Shown piece after piece: positions 22,470-35,100 of a stretch of DNA of 64,000 nucleotides. The DNA is taken from NCBI RefSeq assembly GCF_026212465.1, contig NC_080059.1, positions 18,325,324 through 18,389,323 of the forward strand, written 5' to 3'. Source of the stretch: Amaranthus tricolor (Eukaryota; Streptophyta; Magnoliopsida; Caryophyllales; Amaranthaceae). Position 1 is the stretch's first letter. The number at the start of each line of letters is the position of its first letter. Both the position numbers and the translations under genes were made by a program. The notes below the pieces were generated by a model. It ran no database searches, was not told the origin of the DNA, and was given only the letters and a program-made list of their open reading frames with translations.

Positions 22470-25311
22470 GATCCAAATAACAGTTTTCACATATTTTGTC
22501 ATGAATATAATTGGGTCAAAGGTCATCTTTTGACTAGCCATGATCCTTAAAAACACTTTTTTACTCTTATTTGACTTAACGCATTAAAACATTATTTTGT
22601 TACAATTTGGAGCGAAAAAGCAAATGAAAGGAAGATCCCATAGAAAAGGATGAAACCTAAAAAGCCAATTTTATAGGTTAAATTGTTTGCTATTTGTTAT
22701 TATAGGTAGAGATTTTTTATGGTATGTTTTAATTGAATGGTTTATTAGGCTTAAATTGTTTACAATTTGTTAATTATAGTTATAGCTTATTAATAGGCGG
22801 TGCGGGTTGGTCAAAGTAGGCCAAATTGTGATTGTAGGTGCGGAGAGATTTGGATTGAAAGAATTGATAGGAAATTAATAGGGAGGGATATAATTTTCTA
22901 GATACAAATTTTGGAGGAAAGGAGAATTGGAAAGGAAGAATTTGAAAGGAATTAAGTATTTTAAATTTATTAATAACTAAATATTTTTTAAATTAAAAAA
23001 ATTTAAAAGAAAAATCTTTTTTTTTCTTTATCCTTTCCTTTTTTTTTTCCTTACAACCTAAATATATTTCCTCTAATATTTCTTCTATTCCTTTCTCTTT
23101 TCTCTCCTTCTCTTGCATTCATTTTCTTTTCCTTCAAAATTCTTACCGAAATATGCATAACGAATTAACGATAATCCTAATTTCTTGCTAACTTTTATTA
23201 ACATAGAACATGAAACTACATTTTCTATTTGGACTCTTTAATTAATCCATTAATGAAAATATAATCATATATACACAAGTTTATCCTTGGAAAAATAAAA
23301 AAATTATTATAACTTAATTATATTTGATGATAGAAAATATTAATGATAACTTCACAATATGCATAATTTAATAAGTGATTTTACTATAATTTTATATAAT
23401 TTAAGATTATTGAAGTAAAAAATTGGAGTATAATTTTTTCACACCATAAAAAATTGACTAGGTCAACTTAATAATAGAAAATAAATATTTAAATAACATT
23501 ATTAATAACCCACTCTTAATAGCGCATTTTCAAAACAATAAATTTTCCATTTTTTAGATACAATCAACTCAACTTTTACATTATTAATTATTTTATGATT
23601 TTTTTACCTGTTAAGGTTATTATATGAGAAAAATACAATTATTTTCAAATCTTGTTCTATATATCGAATCACATAAAATATTTTCTTGATATCAAATTTT
23701 ATAATTTTAATTATGTATGACTCTTGATATATAAAAATTGTATTAGACGGTGTAAAAATGTATTTACAAACAATTAAGAAACCGAGGTAGTGTATTATGA
23801 TGGTGAAGGTAGCTTGGTATAAAAATCAGTGATAATGAAGGACCTAATCAACATGCCTCAAGCCATGTGCTAAATTAGTTGATGTTAGGCAGAGGTTGAT
23901 AGGGGATATAAAATATTTTAGCATGATACTTGGTTATGATTACGGAGACGTACAAAATTATACAATTAGCTATTTTTGTAAACAATATAATATATGGGAA
24001 ATAAATATTTTTTCTAATATGATTGATATAACCAACCTCTTGGGACATCTTATGTTATTATAATTGAAATACCACGCATCTTCTTTAATTTGTTTGTGGG
24101 AGATTTTTTAAATGTATTGTTAACTCCAATTCAAAATAGCGGAGAACTACATTTTGACCAAAGTTTCAAATTGTTTGATTGTATTTTACCTATAGTGGTT
24201 TTTAGCAATTAATTATTATCCAATTTAGTTTCCTTGTTTGACTAGATGTTAATATTGATTCTTTACTTACTTTTTATTATGCTGCTAAAATGTATAATAA
24301 ATGTCATTAAATCCTCTATATATACTATATAATATTTGAAATAATGACATTTAAATTAAATATCGCTAAATATATCCCACTAAAATCAAATTATATTGTA
24401 CTGTATGAATATCTATCATTTCAAATATGATGGAGAAAAAGTTTTAGTAGATACTCCTATGTATGTATAAACTATTTTGATGGATTTTTTTTTTCTTAAA
24501 ATGCTTATAAAGATGATTTTATTTGAAGTTTTGCACACCTTAAAGATTCTAATTATAATTCAATTCATTTTTATATGTTATCAAAGGGCCGACATAGGTT
24601 AAAAGCACTTAATGATACTTAAATAAAGATATATCTTATTTTTATTGAAGGTTAATATAAACTTCACCTTTTAGACTATCAAAGCCAGATGCCATCTAAA
24701 AACCCGTTTACAAAATACTCTCATAAATCAATTAAATTTATAAAACATTAATTACCCCTTTCTATTTTATACTGCTAGCACGCATTTCAAAGCAAATTTT
24801 AAGTTAAGATGTCTCTTAAGTATGTATAATTATATATTTAAAACTTTATATCAAGACAAATCTAATAAGATCACACGTGAATATATATTATATTCAATAC
24901 ATATTTCAAAAATCCTTTTTAAATTTCTCTCTCTTAAAATGGAAAGATTTAAAGTGAAATAAAAAACGGAGGCATTAATTACAGCATATCATTAGTTCTG
25001 TTCACTATATGATTGAGTCAAAATCAATTAAAGGGACCTAACTAACTCGATGAATTTCTGATCACATATCTAATTTAAATGATATTGGCGTAACTAGTCT
25101 TATCTTCATGATTTTATCTATGCAAATGATATTAGCGTAATGTAGTCTTATCTTCATGATTTCTTCTATCTAAACCAATATCTCAATTTTCCAATGTATT
25201 AAGTATTATTGTTAGAGATTATCAGTGTTGTTTTAACTCTTTAAGGTTAATAGGTAAAGTAATAGATCCAAGTTTTTCTAGAAATTGAAAATATGCATAC
25301 TTTTTGCCTAC
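22470..25311. other. Long AT-rich intergenic stretch, no gene
   Basis: Roughly 2.8 kb without a recognisable frame. 22840-23150 contains purine-rich 'ggaaaggaagaatttgaaag' mirrored loosely by pyrimidine-rich sequence, possibly an old MITE. At about 25080-25165 'tagtcttatcttcatgattt' occurs twice in a short imperfect tandem duplication. Nothing else is supported. Confidence 0.4.
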
Positions 25312-25720
25312 TTAAAGTACCCACAGCCATTAACTATTTGGGTGGTTATTAAGAAAGAGAAAATGAAAATATTAATAAAATATTGAGGAGAGAAAAATTA
25401 TTGGGGTATCAATTGAATAACCAGGTTATTCAAATAACCGGTTATGTATATGGTCATGCAAATTTTTTTTTGCTTTTTGGTTGACATGGATGGCTAAGAT
25501 TTTGACACCTAATACAAATATCAATCGTTGAGATTTGCTCTGAATTTATAACCGTTGTAATTTTTGTAACGGCCATAATTTTTAAAATACAATTCTAAAA
25601 AAAAAAATACACGAACGGCTCTATTTTATTTTTCTCTATAAAATGAGCCCAATATTGAAGTATTTTGAAACAACTTTTTTTAAGTGAAAATTACTCTTCT
25701 TATTAGCAAATTGCGTTAAG

Positions 25721-27054
25721 ATGAACATTCTAAAATCTAACAGAAAAAAAAATCCACAAAATCTCATAACTCATCACAGCCCCAAAATAATCCAAATCCT
25801 CAATCTTACTATTCTAATCTTCCAATTGATCTCAACTCAGATTTAGATACAAATTTTCAAAATTTTTCGAATTACGGTTCACAAAATCTCAATTTCTCAA
25901 ATCCAAGTACTTTCACTCCGTTTCCTTTTCAACCACCACAAAATCCTAATTATTCAAATTCTCCAAATGTTATCCCATCTTTTGAAAATATTCAAATCTC
26001 TCAAATTGATTCAACATTTCCCATGTCTCAACATTTTTCTATGTCACAAGGTGATGGTGCATTCCCGAGTTTCCATTGTTCATACACATCGAATGCATCA
26101 GATGACGAAAATGAACCAGAAGTTGAAGAAGGCGAAGGTAATGAAAGAGGTAATGAATGAGGCAATCAAGATGGAAGGAAAATTTTTTGGTCAAAAGCTG
26201 AAGAAGTGGTTCTTGTGAAGGCTTGGCTTGAGGTTAGTCAAAATAAAAAAACTAACACTAACCAAAAGGGGGATGTTTTTTGGAGGAAAATTGAGGAAAT
26301 GTATAATAATGTTAGACTATACAAACAAAGGTGTTTCGAAGAAGGTACTGATCGGGTAACACGAGAAGATTTGTTGAAAATGAGGGGTACGGAGCAACTT
26401 AGAAACCGTTGGAGAAGGATTAATGCTTCATGTTCTAAATTTTGTGGCTCACATGCTCATGCTGAATCAAAAAAGGGAAGTGGTATGAATGATGAAGATG
26501 TTATGAAATTAGCATATAGTATATATGTTAACGACAAAACAAAGTCTTCATTATGCTCTAAAACCTTTCAAGAAAAGCATGTTTGGGACATCTTAAAACA
26601 ACATAAAGCATGGAAACCAAGTGAAGATGTTGTTAAAAAATGCAAGGAAAAGACATCCACTCAAGGAAGTGACTCAAAGAGATCTCGTATCAATGAAGCT
26701 GGAAACTACTCCTCTTCATCAAACCCAGAAACACCAACCAGTGGTGATATCGGGTATTCAGGCTTTCCTTCTAGCAACGAATCTAACAAAAATAAAGGAA
26801 AGAGCAAGGTGCCAAACATGCCAAGTGGAGCATGGCAACAATGGTTAGACACTGCCCAGAACATGAACCTTATAAGGCAATCAGAAAATAAAGTTGAACT
26901 TACAAGATTGCAACTAGAAAGGGAGAAAGAAGCAAGGAAGCAAAGAAAAATTAATATGGAGTTATTTAAACACCTCGATTCAAAGCCAAACTTATCTTCG
27001 GAAGATCAAGAATTAAGGAACACTTTGTTGAAGAAGTTGTTCCCCTTAGACTAA
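25721..27054 (+). pseudogene. Harbinger ORF1: Myb/trihelix-like DNA-binding protein, broken
   Basis: The clean part (26206-27054, 282 residues) continues from FWSKAEEVVLVKAWLEVSQN (from about 26188) through FWRKIEEMY and LRNRWRRINASCSKF. This is a Myb/SANT-like trihelix domain, followed by a charged C-terminus (RLQLEREKEARKQRKINMEL) like the NAM-associated C-terminal domain of plant Harbinger ORF1 proteins. Upstream, the same frame is open through an Asn/Gln/Ser-rich N-terminus from about 25738, but a TGA at 26158-26160 interrupts it. The likely ATG at 25721 is one base out of frame across a run of nine A at 25744-25752. In the family this protein helps the transposase reach the nucleus and bind element ends. 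Two lesions make this copy a pseudogene. Confidence 0.8.
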
Positions 27055-27491
27055 TGTATTAGTGTATGGTTTACATTACACTGTAAAGTATTTGATGTAC
27101 CCAACACTGAAAAGCAAATATTAAATACTAGACATTGATGTACTTAACACTGAAAAGGTAATAGTGAATTTTGTTCACTGATGTACTTAACACTGAAAAG
27201 GAAATAGTAGCATGCATCACTATGCTTTGACGTACATAACAATGTTAAGGTGATAGTGACAATGCAAAGGCATGCATCTCCATTACTTTTAAAAATTATT
27301 AACTACTTTATGAATCATTGCATGCATGCAAGACTTCAAATTTACCATATAAGACAAAAAAAATTACTACATATCATAAACACTCGTTCTACAAGATGGA
27401 TACATCAGAGTGGGATTCCCTTGAACAACCATCCATTTCCCCCTATTATACTTCTACCTTCCATGCTCATATCTAATTTGGTTTTAAAAAC
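27055..27491. repeat. Harbinger spacer with short direct repeats
   Basis: Between the two element genes, 'gatgtacttaacactgaaaa' and variants occur three to four times (about 27094-27245). No coding sequence is supported; the frame 27250-27603 overlaps the transposase N-terminus in another frame and is a shadow. Confidence 0.6.
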
Positions 27492-28874
27492 ATGTCATCT
27501 GACGATAGCTCCAACTCTTCTAATTCCTCTTCCAATTCAGAAAATAGCCAAACCCAACGATATGAAAGACGAAGGCAAGCCAATCGCCAGTTCGATCGAA
27601 TGATGGATGAAGTTTTTATGTCCAATCCAGTTGAAGTATATCAAATGTTTAATTAAGTGCCAAGGCCACCAAGGGTTCCCCTTCCAAGGGATCGTGAGGA
27701 TGGACACAGTCGTTTATGGAATGACTACTTTACCGACCATCCTGTGTTCCCTCCACAATTATTCCGTCGGAGATTTCGCATGAACAAACATATATTTCTC
27801 CGAATTAAGCAAACTTTAGAAGAACGTCATCCCTTCTTCCAGCAAAGACAAGATGCTACAGGAAGATTTGGTGCCTCTGCATTACAAAAATGCACCGCGG
27901 CTATGAGACTAATAGCTTATGGCACCTCCGCTGATTCTGTGGATGACTACATTCGGATTAGTGCATCTCTTGCAAGAGATTCACTTCAGCATTTTTTGGA
28001 AGGAATAGTCTCTTACTTTAGTGATGAATACCTTCGAAAGCCCAATGAAGAAGATCTAGTAAGACTACTAAGGATTGGTGAACGTCGTGGATTTTCTGGC
28101 ATGTTAGGTTCTATTGATTGTATGCATTGGAGGTGGAAAAACTGTCCACTTCGATTAAAAGGTATGTTTTCTGGAAGACCAGGTAAACCCACATTAATCT
28201 TGGAAGCTGTGGCATCATATGATCTTTGGATCTGGCATGCCTTTTTTGGGACACCAGGTAGTCGTAATGATATTAATGTTCTTGATAGATCCCCATTGTT
28301 TAATGATGTTTTTGAAGGTTGTGCATCCTCTATTAACTATGTTGTGAATGGTCGCACATACAATATGGGATATTATCTCACTGATGATATATATCCTACA
28401 TGGGCGGCATTCATTCCTACAATATCACTACCACAAAATGAAAAAGAAGGTCTATTTGCCAAAGTACAAGAAGCTAAACGAAAGGATGTTGAGCGTGCTT
28501 TTGGAGTATTACAAGCTCGTTTTGCAATAATACGGAATCCAGCACTAGCTCGTGACGCATCAATGTTAGGAAAAATAATGATAGCGTGTATTATTATGCA
28601 CAATATGATTGTTGAGGATGAAAGAGATACATATAAAACGTATTACGATCCAAATGAATATGATCAAGCTACAAATGCGTCTTCAAGTAATGAAAATAAT
28701 GAAGAGCCTTTTCAGTTCCAAAATAGCAACAACCGAATTGCAAGTTTGGAAACTTACATGTCTAATAGAGCACGTGTTCGTGATGAAGCTATGCATAAAA
28801 CATTGAAGAAAGACTTAGTTGAACATATGTGGCTCAAATTCGGTGTTCAAAGTAGGGACAATAATATGCATTAA
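27492..28874 (+). pseudogene. Harbinger DDE transposase (HARBI1-like nuclease), one in-frame stop
   Basis: A 405-codon open frame follows a TAA at 27654-27656. The same frame is open upstream to an ATG at 27492 with an Asp/Ser-rich N-terminus, so the full protein would be about 460 residues. The DDE-4 nuclease triad is present: Asp in SIDCMHWRW (28116), Asp in GSRNDINVLDRS (28269) and Glu in DVERAFGVLQARF (28491). IMHNMIVEDER, also typical, follows. With GTG directly after the TAA, no conventional start is available for the long frame until an internal Met (27781). Catalytic residues are intact, so only one visible change separates it from a full frame. Annotation pipelines often mislabel such frames as host nucleases. 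Confidence 0.88.
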
Positions 28875-29367
28875 TAGATGTGTAATCGCAATATTATATC
28901 ATTGTGTTTGTACTTGTTCGCGGTTCGTTATTATCTTTCAAAGACTTTTGTCATCTAATAGAATATATATGTATGATTTTTATTATTGTGGAATGTAGTA
29001 GGGTTACAATTATTGTTTGTGTCTTAATTAACGACTAATTACGTACTAATTAATATCAAAATTGCATTATTTTTAAATTTTTGAGATTTTATCTAATTAA
29101 TGTATGCTAATAAATAATTATTAATTTTGAATGATTATTACCAAATGCATTATTTAATAATAATAGAATTTAAGTAATAAATTGTGTGGTGGGGTTGGGT
29201 AAAAGTAGGAGAGAGAAAATGTATAACCAAAATATTATGATTAACTATTGGCATACATTGGTTATTAAATGGTTATAAGAGTGGTTATAAGTGAGGTGGA
29301 AGATGGATAAAATATTAAAATAATCAATAACCAAGATGGGGTTGGACAATCATTGTGTATGCTCTTA

Positions 29368-30900
29368 GATCATTAAAGCATGTAATAACTTGCAAAAATT
29401 TTCCCTTATATTTGTTTGGAACCGTTTTTCCTTCTAATTATTGGAAATGAACCAAAAGAATAATAATAATCTAAGGATAAAATTTATGAAAGTAACAACA
29501 AACTTAAATTGAATTAAATTATTTATGCAGAGCAAATTAAAAAGAAGCAAAAAATATCAGTTGTAGACGATAACTAATCTGGCAAAGTCATGAGGTAATA
29601 TCGTTAATTTAGTATTAAGAAAATCTTTCTTGATAAATCAACTTGTCCTGGTGGGTCGTAGTTAGAGCTATGCAATGGGTTTGGGTTATGTTAGAGGGTC
29701 ATATTAGACCCTTCATTAATAAGGCTTTAAATGGGATCTCTGACCTGCTAAACTAATATGTCTTTTGTCGAGCCATTTTTAATAAAAACTTATTTGTATT
29801 TTAATCCAACTTGACATATATTCATCATCCCATTTCACATGTTTAGTGTTCACTCTCACCATAGTCCAAAAAGTACTTTATGGTTGACAATTTTGTTAGT
29901 GTAAAGTTAGTTGACATTAACTTGTTACATTGCCCTATTAATGATCGTCTAATGTGAATAAAATAATTTTTTAAATATTATTCTTGTTAAGAAAATTAAT
30001 CTAAGTCTTACCAATATTCCCCCATTCTAAGCATTATTTCATGCTCAAATTCAACGTCCGTAGCACTTGTTTTAGTCAAAGAAAAACCAAGTTGATGCTT
30101 CATCATTGGCTTTTAACTAACAAGTAACCACCAAATGAAGTCAAATGAATGAATTGCAATTAATTTATATAATAATATGTTTATTGTGTAAATGAGCATT
30201 TTCTCTTGCTTATGACTTCTCTTTATTATGAATGAATACATGTATTTTATTATCCAATTTGTATAATTTAATTAAAGACATCTTAACTAACGCTTATCAG
30301 ATAAGTTATCAATCACCCACCTTTTTTTGTGCATATTATCAGCAATAATATGCGGGTCACTTATTAATTCTTTGTATCCAACTTAAAAAAAAAATCTCCA
30401 ATTGTAATTGCATGACAAACTAATGTTCAATACTTCAATTGAAAAATGGATATAATTATAATCGTGTTGAATAATGTTTATGCATTGCATCAATTATATG
30501 ATGGAGATTTCCTAAATAATCAAATATACAAAATATGCATATAATAAATAATATCACAATGATGATTATATTTTTACTATAGTTTAACAAACGCTGAGAT
30601 TATTACGAAAAACTTGAAAATCAAATTAATTATGATCTAAGACGTACCATTATCGACCAACACCTAACAAGTCACAACAAGTATTTGAAGATGCCCATTA
30701 AATCTATGAGCGACTTCATTAGTTTCATTTAAACAAAAAATAGGCAACCGAATTAAAAGACTTAACACAAGAAATCACATTGTTCACAAGACTTGGTTAA
30801 GAAGATCTCTTCTACTATTCTTGCTCAAGCTTTATGACAACGTTTCCATCACCTTCCACTTGAATGTCCCTTCCTTGTCCATGTTATATGCTTTGTATTG
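29368..30900. other. Intergenic AT-rich, nothing firm
   Basis: A short 'gcaatgggtttgggttatgt' stretch at about 29676-29730 resembles the GGGT-rich MITEs elsewhere in the window. Nothing else is recognised. Confidence 0.4.
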
Positions 30901-31390
30901 ATAGGAATACTTAAGAGATTACAAGCACCATAAATTAAAGATTACAAGTCTTAACAACCTGCTACAAATAATAAGCTATAAAACTTACTAATAAAATAAA
31001 CAACATGAAATAAATAACTTTAAAATGAAGATCTCTTAGACAATATTGTTTGCGGAATCTTCATACCAAAGCGAGACTATCTAGCTTTCCTAAAAGCGTT
31101 ATTTTGCCTACTTGGTGCTTAGGCTTAAACTTGTAGTACACTTTTGAGATACAACAATTTGCATTCAAAATATAAGTATTATATATTTAGATTGTGTCAA
31201 TAACAAAAGATTATATAGAGCAAACTTAGGATAAGAAATAGCTAAAAACTTTCATTTCTAAATACTTGTGGAGAATATATATGGAGTAAGAAGATCAAAA
31301 ATTTCACTAAGAGTGAATGAAAAATGGTGTGTAAAAACCCTAATCCTTTGATCTCTGTATATAGGAGTTAGAGCATAATTCCTATGATCC
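30900..31390 (-). repeat. Possible LTR of the antisense copia element
   Basis: On the minus strand 'actcctatatacagagatca' (about 31375-31355) looks like a TATA region and is followed by 'aaaccctaatcc'-type leader sequence read in reverse. Position beyond the 3' end of the antisense pol remnant fits a 3' LTR, but ends could not be defined. Confidence 0.25.
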
Positions 31391-31990
31391 CATGACTAGG
31401 GATGACAGACGGGTAAAATTATATAAGTTTTACACCGTATCCACCCTAGTTGAGTCGAGTATGATTATGGTTTTGGAGGGTAACTAGTGGATATGGGTAT
31501 GAAAAGTCCTACCTTCCATGGGTGTAAGTGGTGGTTATGAGGTTTTACTCGCCCCATACCCATCCGCTCAACCTCATACCAACATGCTCCACCCAATGAC
31601 CACCTGCCCCGCTCCATAGATGCCCACCCCATATCTACAATGTACTAATTAATATTAATTTTATATATTTTATTAAAAACTATTGACAAATAATGATATT
31701 AATTTTATTTTATTACATTGTATGGATAAATAATATTAGGTGTACAATTAAATATGTAAGATGTATAAAGTATATAACGGGGACTGAATGTGACATGTGT
31801 AAAAGGTGGATATATCCATAATGGGTATACCCAATTTGCAATAGTGGGTGGGAATGAGTTTAAATGCATATCCAGGTGGGCAAATGCAAGTATACAAACT
31901 TTACCCGACATAGGTGATAGGTAGGTGGTAGGTATGGGAATTTTAAGTGGGTATGGGTATGAAAATTTTAAGTGGCTAACTTCAAACTTA
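31391..31990. repeat. GGGTATGGG-rich MITE-like repeat (hAT-like)
   Basis: Begins CTAGGGATGACAGACGGGTA, similar to hAT termini (TAGGGATG). It contains many TGGGTATGGGTATG and CCATACCCATCCG units and ends among 'gggtatgggtatgaaaattt'. No 8-bp duplication was identified. It lies between the copia pol remnant and its putative LTR. Confidence 0.4.
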
Positions 31991-32179
31991 CATAGATAAG
32001 CTCTCCTTACATAACTTTTGTGTCTTTGTGATCTAACACATACAACTAGAGCTCTTAAACTCTAGAACCGGAGAACTTTTTATTAACAATATCGTAAAGC
32101 ATCACAAGTTCTTAAGGGATCCCTTTGGGTCTTATACTTGAGTTAATTATCAACATCGAATAAGGGATTCAATCTCATT

Positions 32180-35100
32180 AAATCATAAGACTCTGTGTTA
32201 ATCGAGTGTTAGATTAGGTTTCCTCATTAGTGTTAATTGGACGTAACCCAATTCCTATTGAAGCATAATCAATTGAATTCCTTGGCTAAACTTTTGTAAA
32301 ATTATCTATCAAGTTAATCTTTTTATTAACATAGTCAAAAGTTATGACCCCTTAATTGTTATGTCTCTTCACAAGGTCATGCCTTAGTGAGATATGTCTT
32401 GACTTACCCTTGTATACTTGACTATAAGCCCTTACCAAAGCAGAATTGCTATCACAATGTATAGCCATCGGTGAAAATGGCTTAGGTAAAAGAGGTATCT
32501 TAAACATGAGATTCCGAAGCCATTTCGCTTTCTTGCTTGCTGATGCTAAGGCAATAAACTCTAACGTCATAGTAGATTCCAATATAAATATGCTCTTCTT
32601 GGAAGACCATGATGTCGCATCTCCCCATACACGAATACCTAGCCACTAGTTGAAGAAGAATCTTCCTTATTAGGAATCCAACTTGCATCTCGGCACCCTT
32701 CAAGTACAAAAGATTATCCACCATAAAAAAACTCATGACTCATTACTCCTTTTAAGTACTTTAGTACTCTCCATATAACTATCCAATATATTGGTTCTAG
32801 AATGCTAGTATATCTTCTAAGCTTTCCAACTGCAAATGCTCTATCGGGCCTTGTTGAAGTCATAACTTACATCAAAGATCCAATGATCTTTGAATATGAC
32901 AGTTGAGAGATTGGACTACCTCCATGAGGTAACAATTTCAAACTTCCATCCAGAAGAGTGGACACTGGACTAGACTCAAGCATATCAAAACACTTAAGTA
33001 TCTTTTTAACATAGTGAGATTGACTTAAAATTATTTGATTGTTAGATCTCATAATTTGTATACCTAAAATGATATCTTCCTCCCCCTTATCCTTCATTTT
33101 GAAGATAAGAGATAAATAAGCCTTTACCTTTTCTACTTGCAGCAAACTTGTTTCGAAAATGAGCATGTCATCTATATATAGACAAATGATTAAATCGTTG
33201 CCCTTGCTATCGAATTTACTATACACACACTTATCCAATTGATTTAGCTCAAATCCATATGACAAGATAGTTTCATCAAATTTTTGATGTAACTGCTTGG
33301 GTGCTTGCTTTAGTCCATAAAGTGACTTGACTAGCTTGTACACCTTAAATATTTGTCCTTTCATGATAAAAAACTTATGTTCATTTCATGTATATTTCTT
33401 CCTCTAGGTCTCCATACAAGAATGTTATTTGACATCCATTTGATAGATAACTAGATTAAATGATGAGGATTGCTATGATTAACCCAATCGTGGTTATCAT
33501 TGCTACCGAAGCATATACGTCAAAGTGATCAACACCATGTTTTTGCCTTATACCTTTAGCCATTAATCGGAAATTGAACTAATCAATATATTGAACCGTA
33601 AAGGTTCATCTTCTTCTGGAAGATTCACGTACAACTAATGGGCTTGCACCCTGGAAGTAAGTCTTCCAACACTAGAGTGTTGTTTCCTATAGTGGAATCC
33701 ATCTCAATTTTGATGGCTTCTTCTCGAAAATTCGAGTCTTGTGAAAATATAGCTACAGTATAAGTTAACGGATCTCCTTCTACTCCATACAAATATGGAA
33801 CACTTGAGCAAAAATCATCTCTTGCACATTCGATTAGATAACCTTAAAATCGGGTCCAAAAACTTTTCTTTCTATATCTTTCACTCCTACGTAAGATAAG
33901 AGCACTTTCCTCTTCATTCTTATTGAACACTTGATCATTAAGAGGACTCGATTGATTTGGGGGATCAATCTCTTTAGAAGGATTTTGGTGCAAATGTTTA
34001 GGTATAGTTAGTGGCGATAGCAAGTTTCAGCAAATATAGCATCTCTTGACTTTATAATGGAATGAACCGGTATAAAGTAATTGGGTTCTATAATATAAAA
34101 CCTATAGTTTTTCCAAAATTTTGCATAAAAGTAATCATATGTTTTTTATTTCCCAAAGAATGAGTAGAGTGGAAATCACATAAATCACTATGAATTTAAT
34201 TCAGGTAAATTTGTGTTTCTTTCTACACTTCTAAAGGATGTTCTTGTTATCTTATTTAACATGCATATATGACACTTTTCTTTAGGCATCTCAAATGTTG
34301 GAACAATCTTATACTTTGACATATGAAACATCTTAGTAAAACTAACATGATACAAATGATTATTCTATAAACAAGAACTTAATTCATCAATATCATTCAA
34401 AACCAAAGTTACACTAGATTTTTTGAACATAACTTAAAAAGTTTCAAAACTAAATAGCATCTACCAACATAAATTGAATTCTTGGAAATAATGCACCTAT
34501 CAGACTCAAAAACAAGCTCATAATCTAAACTAGACCTGATCATGGGCGGCCCGGCCCGACCCAAAAAAGTGAGGGTTTGGGTACCAAAATATGGTCCGAT
34601 GGGCGGGTTTGGGCAGAAAATAAGTGGCCCGAATTTTTTTGGGACGGGTTTGGGATTGGTGTTTGGCCCGTGGGCCGGCCCGGCCTGGCCCGAAAGGAGC
34701 TAAGTTGGTCCAATTAATTACACATTTTGATTATTTCATATGCTAACACTTTTTTTTTTTCCATATTGCATCAAGGTCGGTCTACCATTTTTAATGTTGA
34801 AGAGAAGGAATAAGAGGTAGATCGTGAAAATGACGATTATCAAATCACTAATTAGTTACATAATTTGATTATTTTGTATTTGTTTATTTGAATTATTTGT
34901 AATTTGTGTTTTAAATTATGTATAATATGTAACAATTGTATTTTTTTATTTCAATTATTTGTAATTTGTATTTTTAATTATGTATAAATAATATATAACA
35001 TAGGCCTGCAAGCCCGCATATTACGGGTTTGGGCAAGAGCTTTTAGGCCCGCACTTTGGCCCGGCCCGCATCAATGGGCTTTTTCCACCCGGCCCGGCCC

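Larger units (their letters stand above)
25315..29364 (+). mobile_element. Full-length PIF/Harbinger DNA transposon, about 4.05 kb
   Basis: The termini are degenerate inverted repeats: AAGTACCCACAGCCATTAAC on the left, and GAGCATACACAATGATTGTC as the reverse complement of the right end. TTA flanks both sides (25312-25314 and 29365-29367), the family's target duplication. Inside are the two genes expected for Harbinger on the same strand: a Myb/trihelix-like DNA-binding protein gene (25721-27054) and a DDE transposase gene (27492-28874). Each carries a stop, so this copy is probably not autonomous. Subterminal regions are rich in GGTTAT/ATAACC. Confidence 0.88.

Noticed and set aside
22840..23150. 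A purine/pyrimidine foldback MITE
   Set aside because: The inverted similarity is mainly low-complexity GA/CT sequence; termini and a duplication could not be found.
27657..28874. A host HARBI1-like nuclease gene
   Set aside because: It lies within terminal inverted repeats with TTA duplications beside a Myb-like ORF1, so it is a transposon gene, and its frame is interrupted upstream by TAA.
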